From: an uncultured SAR86 cluster bacterium
GTDB lineage: Bacteria > Pseudomonadota > Gammaproteobacteria > Magnimaribacterales > D2472
Direction of reading: 5' to 3'
Length of the DNA: 64,000 nt
NCBI GenBank assembly: GCA_902617045.1
Contig: CACMVA010000001.1
Coordinates: forward strand, 185,519-249,518
The stretch's first letter is position 1, and the number at the start of each line of letters is the position of its first letter. Shown here piece after piece: positions 1-9,115 of this stretch. A program made the translations under genes and the position numbers. The notes below the pieces were generated by a model that was not told where the DNA came from, did no database searches, and saw nothing but the letters and a program-made list of their open reading frames with translations.

Positions 1-398
1 AATGGAAGATTATTCATTTTCCATTCATTAATACCCCCTCTTAATATAAAAATATCTTTTAGTCCCTCTTTCTTTAAAGTTTCTCCTGCATTGGAGGACG
101 AACTGCCCATCTCACATACAAGCACTACAGATTTTGTAGAGTTAATAATTTCATTTGATCTTCTTGAAATATCATTTACAGGAATATTAATTGAAGCTGT
201 TATATGACCGGAATTAAAAGCTTCAGAACTCCTGAGATCAACAATTAAAGCTTGGTCTTGGTTTGAAAGACTAATTAATGATTGGCAAGATATTTTTGTT
301 CCGCCTTTTTTAGAATTTGATATAAAAAATAGTATAAGAATAATTACAAGAGGTGCTGAAAAATAAAAGTGTTCTATTAAAAAATTAATTAGTTCCAT
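1..398 (-). CDS. Rhodanese-domain membrane-anchored protein (YibN-like), C-terminus truncated by window edge
   Basis: Manual reverse translation: MELINFLIEHFYFSAPLVIILILFFISNSKKGG...LIVDLRSSEAFNSGHITASINIPV...VVLVCEMGSSSSNAGETLKKEG...ILRGGINEWK; N-terminal TM plus rhodanese-like domain; divergent to gpmA. Confidence 0.8.
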   Translation of the reverse strand, partial: MELINFLIEHFYFSAPLVIILILFFISNSKKGGTKISCQSLISLSNQDQALIVDLRSSEAFNSGHITASINIPVNDISRRSNEIINSTKSVVLVCEMGSSSSNAGETLKKEGLKDIFILRGGINEWKMNNLP

Positions 399-443
399 AT
401 GTATATTATCTATTAAAATGGGAGATATTAATAAAAAATATAA

Positions 444-1067
444 ATGAAAAATACAAGTTTAATTTTAGTTAGGCACGGTCAGAGCGAATGGAATGAAAAA
501 AATCTTTTTACTGGTTGGGAAAATCCAGGACTGACAAAAAAAGGAACTGATGAAGCAAAATATGCTGGCTTATTAATAAACGATCTCGATATCGAATTTG
601 ATCACTTATTTACATCAGTTTTAGATAGAGCCAAACTCACCGGAGCAATCATTCTAGAGAATATCAATCAAAAAGATCTAGATTCTATTGAAAACAAAGC
701 TCTCAATGAAAGATTCTACGGTGACCTTCAAGGTCTTAATAAAGACGAATGTAGGCAAAAATGGGGTGCTGAACAGGTACAAATTTGGAGAAGATCTTAT
801 GATGTTGGTCCGCCTGGGGGAGAATCACTCAAAGAAACTGGAGAGAGAGTTTTACCATATTATTTAAATGAGATTTACCCATTAATACTTCAAGGCAAAA
901 ATATTTTGGTTGCTGCACATGGAAATTCTCTTAGATCATTAATAATGCATTTGGACAAATTATCTTCTGATGAAATTGTTAAATTAGAAATACCAACTGG
1001 GGCCCCTATTCAATATATCTTTGATGATCAGGGTAAAGTATTAATTAAAAAGAATTTAATTGAATAA
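444..1067 (+). CDS. gpmA: 2,3-bisphosphoglycerate-dependent phosphoglycerate mutase
   Basis: LVRHGQSEWNEKNLFTGWENPGLTKKG, ALNERFYGDLQGLNK, VAAHGNSLRSL motifs. Confidence 0.95.
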   Translation: MKNTSLILVRHGQSEWNEKNLFTGWENPGLTKKGTDEAKYAGLLINDLDIEFDHLFTSVLDRAKLTGAIILENINQKDLDSIENKALNERFYGDLQGLNKDECRQKWGAEQVQIWRRSYDVGPPGGESLKETGERVLPYYLNEIYPLILQGKNILVAAHGNSLRSLIMHLDKLSSDEIVKLEIPTGAPIQYIFDDQGKVLIKKNLIE

Positions 1068-2079
1068 TTTGAAACAAAATAATAAAAATTTTTCTCAGGT
1101 TATTCCGCAGTGGTATATGACCTCTGGCAGAAATAACTTGCCCTGGAGGAAAGGAATATCTCCATACAAAGTTTGGATATCTGAGATAATGCTCCAACAA
1201 ACTCAAGTCAAAACAGTCATACCTTTTTTTAATGCTTTTATAAAAAAATTTCCAAACTTAAAATCGATATCAAAAGCTTCAGAAGATGAAATTCTAGCTC
1301 TTTGGACAGGTTTGGGTTTTTATAGAAGAGCGAAAAATATTTTTAAAACTAAAGAAATAATAAAAAAAGAATTTAAGAATAGATTTCCAAAAAAATTTGA
1401 GGAATTAATTCTTTTGCCAGGTATTGGGAGATCGACTGCAGGAGCAATTATGTCAATTGCATACAACAAATCATATCCCATACTTGATGCAAATGTTAAA
1501 AGAGTTATCTCAAGATACGAAAATATAGATATTGAACAAAAAAATGCGATTAAGTCTCTATGGGAATTATCTGAAACATTAACTCCCTCAGAAAATATCT
1601 TTGAATATACTCAAGGAATCATGGACTTAGGCGCAACAATATGCCATTTAAGATCTCCACAATGTTTAATTTGTCCTTTAAACATTTCTTGTAAAAGCGC
1701 TTTTAAAGACTTCAAAACTGTTAAGAAGGTCAAAAAACAAAAATCTATCAAAAGAATTAATTTTACGTTAGCTCACTCAAATCAATCCTTCCTTTTATTT
1801 AAAAAAAATGACCAGAGTTTTTGGGAAAGTTTATGGACGCCCTATGACAATCAACTTCTAAAAAGTAAAAGTATTTTTAAAGATCCAAAGAAAGTTGAAA
1901 CTCGTCACCTCAATCATGCGCTATCCCATATAGATTTAGATATTACTGTTGAAATTTTTGAATACGATAAACCTTTTAAAATTGAAACAAACCTAGAACA
2001 TCAATGGATAAAGAAATCTGAAATTAATGATTTTGGTCTGCCAAAGCCTATAAAGACTATAATAGATACTTATGTCTAA
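1060..2079 (+). CDS. mutY: A/G-specific adenine glycosylase (TTG start)
   Basis: WRKGISPYKVWISEIMLQQTQVKTVIPFF; HhH LPGIGRSTAGAI; Fe-S Cys cluster CHLRSPQCLICPLNISC. Confidence 0.95.
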   Translation: MNNLKQNNKNFSQVIPQWYMTSGRNNLPWRKGISPYKVWISEIMLQQTQVKTVIPFFNAFIKKFPNLKSISKASEDEILALWTGLGFYRRAKNIFKTKEIIKKEFKNRFPKKFEELILLPGIGRSTAGAIMSIAYNKSYPILDANVKRVISRYENIDIEQKNAIKSLWELSETLTPSENIFEYTQGIMDLGATICHLRSPQCLICPLNISCKSAFKDFKTVKKVKKQKSIKRINFTLAHSNQSFLLFKKNDQSFWESLWTPYDNQLLKSKSIFKDPKKVETRHLNHALSHIDLDITVEIFEYDKPFKIETNLEHQWIKKSEINDFGLPKPIKTIIDTYV

Positions 2080-2341
2080 TAAAATATTTTGCAAAAAGCT
2101 TAATAAAGAATTGCCTGCTTTAAATAATCCTCCTATGCCCGGTCCAAAAGGAATTGAACTAATGAATTCTATTTCAGAAGAAGCATGGGAAATGTGGAAA
2201 TCTCATCAAACAACTCTTATAAATGAAAAACATTTAGATATGTCGGATCCTGAAAATAGAAGATGGCTTCAAGATCAGATGGATAAATTTTTTAACAATG
2301 AAGACTATGAAAGTGCTGCAGGATTTAAGGCACTTGATTAG
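2072..2341 (+). CDS. yggX: Fe(2+)-trafficking / oxidative damage protection protein
   Basis: 89 aa; IFCKKLNKELPAL...SEEAWEMWKSHQTTLINEKHLDM; adjacent to mutY as in many gammaproteobacteria. Confidence 0.93.
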   Translation: MSNKIFCKKLNKELPALNNPPMPGPKGIELMNSISEEAWEMWKSHQTTLINEKHLDMSDPENRRWLQDQMDKFFNNEDYESAAGFKALD

Positions 2342-2433
2342 CAATTTTTACCTTCAAAAATCCTAAAATTTTTTGATTTACAAACTAAATAAAATAGAGT
2401 TTAATTTTCTTAAATATCCATTGGGAAAATTCT

Positions 2434-5037
2434 ATGACTGATAATTCAAATTCAAAATTTCCATCCGAAGCTGAAGTCGTTATCGTAGGTGTAGGAGGCA
2501 TAGTTGGGTCTATGTTGGCATATTGGCTCACTGAGCTTGGACAAAAAAATATTGTTGGTTTGGAAAAATCAACGATAATTCCATCTGATATTGCATCAAC
2601 AGCACATGCATCCGATTTTGTTTATAACACTACTCACGATAAGTTGGGTTGTTGGACTACTGCATTCAGTAGAAAGTTTTATGAAGATAATGGATTTTTT
2701 CTAAAAAAAGGTGGATTAGAAATTTGTCGTGTTGGTGACGATGAGCGCTGGGAAGAATTAAAAAGAAAAGTTGCATCAGGTAAGGCATTTGGTACAAATG
2801 TAAGCTTAATATCTGCAGCTGAAGCCGTTGAAAAATTTCCATTACTAGAGGAAGAGTCAATGATAGGTGCCATGTGGGATCCAGATGCTGGATTGGTGGT
2901 CCCACGATCACAGGAAGTTGTTAACTTCGCCGTTGAAAGTGCTAAAGAAAAAGGGGCACTGAAAACCTTCACGAATACTCCTGCAACAGACTTTGAAATA
3001 AAAGACGGCAAAATTGTTGGGGTTAAGACTGATAAAGGAACAATTAAAACTAATAAAGTTGTTATTGCTTCAGGAATTTGGGGGCCTTTAATGGGTGATA
3101 AGGCAGGTGTAGGTGTTCCTTTGATGCCAGTTGAACACCCACTATTATTTTTTGGACCATATGAAGAAATTCAAGATACTGAAGAAATGCTAGTCTACCC
3201 TCTTCTCAGAGATCAAGGTAACTCAGCCTATGTTAGAGATACAGGAAAATTTCATGGCGGCATGCTCGAATGGGGATATTATGAAGATAAAAATCCTAGA
3301 TTAGTTGATCCTGAAGATATTGGAAATCCGGATAAAACAATGTTGTCAGATTCTATGAGATATTTGGAACTTGAAGAAATTGCTGAACCTCTTGAAAAAG
3401 CTTTTGAAACAACACCTATACTTAGTGAGTTGGGTTGGGATGAAAAAAGTTCATTTAATGGACTGTTATCTGTAACAGCAGATGCAGGCTCTTTGATTGG
3501 TGAAAGTCCAGAGGTTAGAGGATTTTGGTTATGTGAAGCTGTTTGGGTAAAAGATGGGCCAGGTTGTGCCAGACTTTGCGCAGAGGCAATGGTCAATGGT
3601 AAAACTCAAGTAGATATGCATTCTTTCGATATATCAAGATTCTACCCACATCAAAAAGAAAAGGAATATGTAAAAACAAGAGCATTTGAAAATTCTCAAA
3701 CTATTTATACTCCTGCTGTGCATCCTAGAGAACCATATATTACTCAAAGAGAAATGTTTGTGAGTCCTTTTTATGAAAGAGAAAAAGAACTTGGAGGTCA
3801 TTTTGAAAATGAAGTTGCAGGTTGGGAAAGAGCACTTGCTTACATAAGCAATAGAGAAAAACTTGATAAATATATTAAAGAAGTTCCATCAAGAGAAAAT
3901 GAATGGGATACTCGTCATGTTCCATATGACGTTGCTAATGCTGAACATCTTGCCATGAGTGATTCAGTCGGCATGATAAATTTATCTCACTTTCCTATCA
4001 TGGACATTAAAGGTCCAGATGCCGAGAGAATGTTAGAGTACCTATCCGTTGCAAAAGTTGGCGGCAATACTCCTGAAGGCAAAGTTATTTATACTAACTT
4101 TTTAGATGAAGACGGTGGAGTCCATGCAGACCTTACAATCTCTCGCCTTGGCAATGACAGTTATAGAGTTGTAACTGGCGGTGCTGACGGGAATCGTGAC
4201 TGGGTAACCTTACGTAATTACAGAGATGATAGTGGATTAAATGCGGATATAAATATTAGAACTCATGACATAGCAACATTAGGTTTGTGGGGGCCTAAAG
4301 CAGTTGAAGCCCTGGGTAATTTTATAGATCCTAACGAAATTGATATTAAGAACTTTCCGTTTGTAACAGCAAAGAACCTTACCTTAAATCTGTCAAGCGG
4401 AAAAAAAGTTGATGTATGGGCAGCCAGAATTTCCTATGTTGGTGAAAGTGGATGGGAAATTTATTTTAATAATAATAAAGATGATGGTTTAGCTTTGTAC
4501 GATTCCTTGTTAGAAGTTGGGGTTGTGCCTGTTGGAATTGAAACATATGCAAATAGTAGACGTCTCGAAAAAAGCTTTAGACTTCAAGGTGCAGACCTTG
4601 AGACAGAATATACAGCTATTGAGGCAGCAATTCAGAGACCATTAGTAAAAGAAGCTGATTTTCATGGTAAAGCAGCACATCTGTCTCAGAGAGAAGAAGA
4701 TCCCTGTGCAATATTATGTACCATGACATTAGATGATCTTAATGTGTCTGGAAAAACAAGATATCCTGTTGGCATTTCACCAATTATTGATCCTGCAACT
4801 GGTGAGGTACCAATAGATAGCAAGGGGAGAAGATCATACACTACTGGTATGTCTTATTGTCCATCTCTTAAGAAATTTGTGGTTATGGGTTATTTACCAA
4901 AAGAAATTGCTGTTCAAGGCAAGTCACTCTTAATCGAGTACTTTAATGAAGATGGTGATGGTTTATATCCTATGACTGTTCAAATAGTTGGCAAAGGATC
5001 TCTTTATGATCCTGGCAATGAAAGGGTTCGTGCTTAA
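2434..5037 (+). CDS. FAD-dependent dimethylglycine/sarcosine dehydrogenase-like protein with C-terminal GcvT (aminomethyltransferase) domains
   Basis: 867 aa; N-terminal VVIVGVGGIVGSMLAYWL DAO fold; C-terminal GcvT-like LGLWGPKAVEALG...YVGESGWEIYF...GIETYANSRRLEKSFRLQGADL. Confidence 0.85.
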   Translation: MTDNSNSKFPSEAEVVIVGVGGIVGSMLAYWLTELGQKNIVGLEKSTIIPSDIASTAHASDFVYNTTHDKLGCWTTAFSRKFYEDNGFFLKKGGLEICRVGDDERWEELKRKVASGKAFGTNVSLISAAEAVEKFPLLEEESMIGAMWDPDAGLVVPRSQEVVNFAVESAKEKGALKTFTNTPATDFEIKDGKIVGVKTDKGTIKTNKVVIASGIWGPLMGDKAGVGVPLMPVEHPLLFFGPYEEIQDTEEMLVYPLLRDQGNSAYVRDTGKFHGGMLEWGYYEDKNPRLVDPEDIGNPDKTMLSDSMRYLELEEIAEPLEKAFETTPILSELGWDEKSSFNGLLSVTADAGSLIGESPEVRGFWLCEAVWVKDGPGCARLCAEAMVNGKTQVDMHSFDISRFYPHQKEKEYVKTRAFENSQTIYTPAVHPREPYITQREMFVSPFYEREKELGGHFENEVAGWERALAYISNREKLDKYIKEVPSRENEWDTRHVPYDVANAEHLAMSDSVGMINLSHFPIMDIKGPDAERMLEYLSVAKVGGNTPEGKVIYTNFLDEDGGVHADLTISRLGNDSYRVVTGGADGNRDWVTLRNYRDDSGLNADINIRTHDIATLGLWGPKAVEALGNFIDPNEIDIKNFPFVTAKNLTLNLSSGKKVDVWAARISYVGESGWEIYFNNNKDDGLALYDSLLEVGVVPVGIETYANSRRLEKSFRLQGADLETEYTAIEAAIQRPLVKEADFHGKAAHLSQREEDPCAILCTMTLDDLNVSGKTRYPVGISPIIDPATGEVPIDSKGRRSYTTGMSYCPSLKKFVVMGYLPKEIAVQGKSLLIEYFNEDGDGLYPMTVQIVGKGSLYDPGNERVRA

Positions 5038-5050
5038 CTAATAAGACATA

Positions 5051-5079
5051 ATGACAACGGTAGTAAACTTGCCTATAAT
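5051..5079 (+). promoter_or_regulatory. Sigma70-type promoter of tRNA-Phe: -35 ATGACA (5051-5056), 17-nt spacer, -10 TATAAT (5074-5079)
   Basis: Near-consensus hexamers with optimal spacing 17 nt upstream of the mature tRNA 5' end at 5096. Confidence 0.75.
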
Positions 5080-5095
5080 CCAAAGTTCAATTTAA

Positions 5096-5171
5096 GCCCA
5101 GATAGCTCAGTTGGTAGAGCAAAGGACTGAAAATCCTTGTGTCGGTGGTTCGATCCCACCTCTGGGCACCA
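5096..5171 (+). tRNA. tRNA-Phe (GAA anticodon), CCA encoded
   Basis: 76-nt cloverleaf: acceptor GCCCAGA/TCTGGGC, D-arm GCTC..GAGC, anticodon arm AAGGA-CTGAAAA-TCCTT, T-arm GGTGG-TTCGATC-CCACC, ACCA end. Confidence 0.97.
5126..5171 (+). repeat. 46-bp direct repeat copy 1 (3' half of tRNA-Phe, attB/attL-like)
   Basis: actgaaaatccttgtgtcggtggttcgatcccacctctgggcacca, identical to 5931-5976. Confidence 0.97.
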
Positions 5172-5342
5172 CTCAAACCCATTAAAATCAACACTTTCAG
5201 ACGATTTCAGCAGTATTAAACTGTTAGAAATATTTGTGCACATTCGTGCACACCTACAAACGTGTACATTAATATAAAATTTTTAATTTAAAAATTTATT
5301 AGAATTTGTCTTTTGAAAAGAAGAAGTGTTTAAAAATGACTA

Positions 5343-5807
5343 TTACTTAATTAAAGACTGAACTAATTCAGGATTTTCTTGAAGTGCAATTCCTACGTTT
5401 TCACTCAATTTAACTACATCTTCGCTGACCATTAGCATAGACTTCTCAATCATAAGAGATTGTTTGTTGGTTATAGAGATTCCCTCCTTGGTTTTCATAA
5501 AATTATAAAGTGCTAATATTTCATCATCAGAATAAATATCTTTATACAGAGCAGGAACTTTTTTCTCAACGTTGTTTAAATATTCATTTATAAGAGGATC
5601 TAAGAAATCACTCATTGCTTTGCTTTTAACATTTAAACCCATTGATTCCATCATGGTGTACATAGTATTTTTCATTGTATCTTCTTGTTGTGAGAGGAAT
5701 TGTTCTTGAACAATGAAGTTTACCATCTCATCAACAGAAATTTCGTCCGCGCTAATAAAAGTATTAAAAATTAAAACAAAAGAGATATAAATTTTTTTCA
5801 TGAACAA
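5343..5807 (-). CDS. Secreted DUF2059-like protein, located inside the tRNA-repeat-bounded segment
   Basis: 154 aa with signal peptide MKKIYISFVLIFNTFISA; YSDDEILALYNFMKTKEGISITNKQ resembles DUF2059. Confidence 0.75.
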   Translation of the reverse strand: MFMKKIYISFVLIFNTFISADEISVDEMVNFIVQEQFLSQQEDTMKNTMYTMMESMGLNVKSKAMSDFLDPLINEYLNNVEKKVPALYKDIYSDDEILALYNFMKTKEGISITNKQSLMIEKSMLMVSEDVVKLSENVGIALQENPELVQSLIK

Positions 5808-5930
5808 ATCTTATATAAAAAGAAATGTAAGTTTAAGTATAAAATTTATTAATATATATTTAATCAATTTAGTAAATTTAAATACGAGCAGGACTGTTTA
5901 AATTTATCACCTTGCTCGGTTTCAATAAAA

Positions 5931-5976
5931 ACTGAAAATCCTTGTGTCGGTGGTTCGATCCCACCTCTGGGCACCA
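5931..5976 (+). repeat. 46-bp direct repeat copy 2 (partial tRNA-Phe 3' half; attR-like)
   Basis: Exact 46-nt match to 5126-5171 starting at the anticodon arm and including CCA; no 5' tRNA half. Confidence 0.97.
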
Positions 5977-6027
5977 TTTTAAAAATATTCTAATCATTAA
6001 GTATCTTAAGAAGGTTACAATACACAC

Positions 6028-7005
6028 ATGATATCAAAACAACAAAAGCCAATAAAATCTGGATTTCATGCTAAAACAAATGCTGATGAAATAATAAAAG
6101 GAGTTGATCTTAGTAACAAAGTAGCCATTGTTACAGGTGGTTACTCAGGAATTGGACTTGAGGCCACTAGAGAACTTATTAATGCTGGTGCGAAAGTAAT
6201 TATTCCAGCTAAAAGAGAAGAAATTGCTACAAAGAATCTACAAGGTATAGTATCTAAAGAAGATATTATTGAAATGGATCTTGGCAATTTAAATTCGGTT
6301 AAAAACTTTACTGATGGTTTTAAAGAAAAGTTTAATAAATTAGACCTACTAATTAACAATGCAGGAATTATGGCCTGTCCCGAGACTAGAATAGGAAATG
6401 AATGGGAGAGTCAATTTGCTGTTAATCATATTGGGCATTTCTTGCTTACAAAAGAATTAATGAACACAATGGCAGAGAATGATGGTGCAAGATTTGTCAG
6501 CCTTTCGTCTTCAGCCCATTCACTTACAGGAATGCTTTGGGATGATATTCACTTTCAAGATAATCCTTACGATAAGTGGATGGCATACGGTCAATCTAAA
6601 ACAGCATCTTCATTAATTGCTATCGAATTTCATAGAAGAATGATAGATAAAGGTGTTTCAGGGTTTTCCGTACATCCAGGTGGCATTCTTACACCTCTAC
6701 AACGGCACCTTCAAAAAGAAGAAATGGTGGCTCTGGGTTGGATGGACGAGAATGGATCACCTTCAGAGATGGCAAAAAATTTCTTTAAATCGACTAGTCA
6801 AGGTGCATCAACTACTCTTTGGTGTGCAACCAGTCCAAGTCTAAATGGAATAGGTGGGGTATTTTGTGAAGACTGTGATATTGCAAAAAGAAAGAATGAA
6901 GTAGATGATTCACTTCAGAGATATTTTGGTGTTGCCGATTGGGCTGTTGATACTGAAGAGGCATCAAAATTATGGGATGTGACTGAAAAAATGCTTGCAT
7001 CGTGA
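6028..7005 (+). CDS. Short-chain dehydrogenase/reductase
   Basis: KVAIVTGGYSGIGLEATRELINAGAKVI; NNAG; YGQSKTA catalytic motif. Confidence 0.9.
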   Translation: MISKQQKPIKSGFHAKTNADEIIKGVDLSNKVAIVTGGYSGIGLEATRELINAGAKVIIPAKREEIATKNLQGIVSKEDIIEMDLGNLNSVKNFTDGFKEKFNKLDLLINNAGIMACPETRIGNEWESQFAVNHIGHFLLTKELMNTMAENDGARFVSLSSSAHSLTGMLWDDIHFQDNPYDKWMAYGQSKTASSLIAIEFHRRMIDKGVSGFSVHPGGILTPLQRHLQKEEMVALGWMDENGSPSEMAKNFFKSTSQGASTTLWCATSPSLNGIGGVFCEDCDIAKRKNEVDDSLQRYFGVADWAVDTEEASKLWDVTEKMLAS

Positions 7006-7964
7006 GTCAGGTAAATACGCTTTTTGAAAATATTGAGCCTTATTCAACAGGATACTTAGAGGTTGATGAACACAAGATTTACTATGAGGAGTGTGGGAAT
7101 CCAAATGGGAAGCCTGCTGTTTTTCTTCATGGAGGTCCAGGTGGCGGTGGTAGTACAAAAGTAAGAGGATTTTTTAATCCAGAATTATTTAGAATTGTGG
7201 TATTAGATCAGCGAGGTTGTGGAAGAAGCCAGCCTCATGCATGTCTAAAAAACAATACGACTTGGGATCTCGTTGAGGATATTGAGAAGCTAAAAGAAAA
7301 GCTCAAGATCAAAAAATGGCTTGTTTTTGGGGGTTCTTGGGGGAGCACACTCTCATTAGCTTATGCTCAAACATATCCTAATTCAGTTTCAGAACTAGTT
7401 CTAAGAGGAATATTTATGTTAAGAGATAAGGAATTAAAATGGTTTTATCAAGATGGTGCTAGCAGAATATTTCCTGAGGCTTGGGAGGGATTCTTAAAAC
7501 CAATTAAGCAAGAAAATAGACATAATTTAATGGATGCTTACTACAAAATTTTTACTGGTGATGATGACGAAAAAAAAATGGAGGCGGCTGTGGCATGGTC
7601 TAAATGGGAAGGATCTGTAAGTACACTTAGTCATAAAGCTGATATGGTTTCATCATATTCTGAGTCTAAATTTGCTTTAGCCTTTGCCCTTATTGAAAAT
7701 CATTATTTTGTTAACAAAGGTTTTCTTAATACTGAAGATCAATTAATTGCATCAGAGTCGATTGATAAAATTCGTCATATACCTGCAAAAATAGTTCAAG
7801 GTAGATATGATATTGTCTGCCCAATGGAAACAGCATGGGAACTTAAAAAAAATTGGCCTGAAGCAGAATTAATAGTTGCGCCCTCCTCAGGACATAGCGC
7901 ATTTGAAAAAGAAATTACTCATGAACTTATTAGGGCAACTGAGGAATTTGCAAAAAATGATTAA
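7002..7964 (+). CDS. pip: Proline iminopeptidase (alpha/beta hydrolase S33), GTG start overlapping upstream stop
   Basis: VFLHGGPGGGGSTKVRGFFNPELFRIVVLDQRGCGRS; GGSWGSTLSLAYAQTYP nucleophile elbow. Confidence 0.93.
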   Translation: MSQVNTLFENIEPYSTGYLEVDEHKIYYEECGNPNGKPAVFLHGGPGGGGSTKVRGFFNPELFRIVVLDQRGCGRSQPHACLKNNTTWDLVEDIEKLKEKLKIKKWLVFGGSWGSTLSLAYAQTYPNSVSELVLRGIFMLRDKELKWFYQDGASRIFPEAWEGFLKPIKQENRHNLMDAYYKIFTGDDDEKKMEAAVAWSKWEGSVSTLSHKADMVSSYSESKFALAFALIENHYFVNKGFLNTEDQLIASESIDKIRHIPAKIVQGRYDIVCPMETAWELKKNWPEAELIVAPSSGHSAFEKEITHELIRATEEFAKND

Positions 7965-8451
7965 CATTAGTTTCATTGGTATGGCGGCTTGTGGTAAATC
8001 TACAATCGGAAAAGCTGTTGCTAATAAAATAGGCGTCAGCTTTGTTGATACCGATTTGCTTATTGAGCAAAAACATGAGGCCACACTTGAAGAAATCAAA
8101 AATAAATATGATTACAAGTTTGTAAGAGATGAAGAGGAGAAAGTAATACTTAGTCTAACCTCATCTAATAGAATCATCTCTACAGGAGGAAGTGCTGTCT
8201 ATTCAGCAAAATCAATGGAACATCTTAAAAAGTTTTCTAAAGTCATATACATAAATACTCCTCTTGAGATAATTATGCAAAGAATTGACAATGGTCAAAA
8301 AAGAGGTCTTGCTGTGCCAGAAGGAATGTCAATTCCTGAGATCTATTCTGAAAGAGAGCCTATGTATCAAAAATACTGCGAGATAATCTTGGATGGATCA
8401 AAAACCATAGATCAGCTTGTTGATGAAACCATTAAACAATTACATGAGTAA
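7957..8451 (+). CDS. Shikimate kinase family P-loop protein
   Basis: Internal ATG 7957 preferred over track start 7876; MINISFIGMAACGKSTIGKAVANKIGVSFVDTDLLIE...ISTGGSAVYS; shikimate kinase layout. Confidence 0.75.
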   Translation: MINISFIGMAACGKSTIGKAVANKIGVSFVDTDLLIEQKHEATLEEIKNKYDYKFVRDEEEKVILSLTSSNRIISTGGSAVYSAKSMEHLKKFSKVIYINTPLEIIMQRIDNGQKRGLAVPEGMSIPEIYSEREPMYQKYCEIILDGSKTIDQLVDETIKQLHE

Positions 8452-9115
8452 AAAAATTTTAATTGTTGGAGCTTCTGGTTTAGTTGGTGGGGAAATACTT
8501 GAAAACTTAAAAACAACCAACAATGAGTTAATTTTACTCAGCAGAAAAAAGCTTCTATGTGAAAATAATGTTAATCAAATAGTTGTTGATTTTGAGGACA
8601 TTAATTCTTTGGATACAAATCTCAATATCGATGAAATTTATGTCGCAATTGGCCATAAGTTAAGCCTTTCTGAGCTTGTTTATATTAAAAAAAATAATAG
8701 AAAAAGTTTTGTAAATGTAGATTATAACTACATTAAAAAAGTTGCTGAATTTGCTAAAAAATGTGGAGCTAGTTCAATTGGTTTGATATCTGCAATTGGA
8801 GCAAATTCTAAATCTTTTAATACTTACTTAAAAGTTAAAGGTGATGTTGAGCAGGAAATTAAATTAGTTGGATATAAAAAAATTATTATTGCTCATCCAA
8901 GTCATTTGTTAGGAAAACGTGCTGGAGAATATATTCCTATGAATGTAAAAGTATTTGAACAAATAACAAACTTATTTGGCCTCTTAATGATTGGGCCATT
9001 ACAAAAATTTAGAAATGTAGAGGCAAAAAAAGTGGCTAAAGCAATCATTTCCAAAATGGATTCAGTTGAAGAAGGTATTCACTATATAGATTATAAATAT
9101 TTCAAAAATTTTTAA
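8444..9115 (+). CDS. NAD(P)-binding Rossmann-fold protein (NAD-dependent epimerase/oxidoreductase-like)
   Basis: Preferred start MSKKILIVGASGLVGGEIL (track ORF from 8417); no clear SDR catalytic motif. Confidence 0.75.
   Translation: MSKKILIVGASGLVGGEILENLKTTNNELILLSRKKLLCENNVNQIVVDFEDINSLDTNLNIDEIYVAIGHKLSLSELVYIKKNNRKSFVNVDYNYIKKVAEFAKKCGASSIGLISAIGANSKSFNTYLKVKGDVEQEIKLVGYKKIIIAHPSHLLGKRAGEYIPMNVKVFEQITNLFGLLMIGPLQKFRNVEAKKVAKAIISKMDSVEEGIHYIDYKYFKNF

Noticed and set aside
2679-3596. Antisense ORFs 2666-2911, 2679-3011 and 3279-3596 within the dehydrogenase
   Set aside because: Shadow ORFs opposite a well-supported 867-aa gene; no recognisable domains.
5931-5976. A second tRNA-Phe gene
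   Set aside because: Only the 3' half is present; no acceptor 5' strand, D-arm or promoter, so it is a fragment and not a functional tRNA.
7876-7956. N-terminal extension of the shikimate-kinase ORF
   Set aside because: Overlaps the pip coding region; the family start is MINISFIGMAACGKST at 7957.
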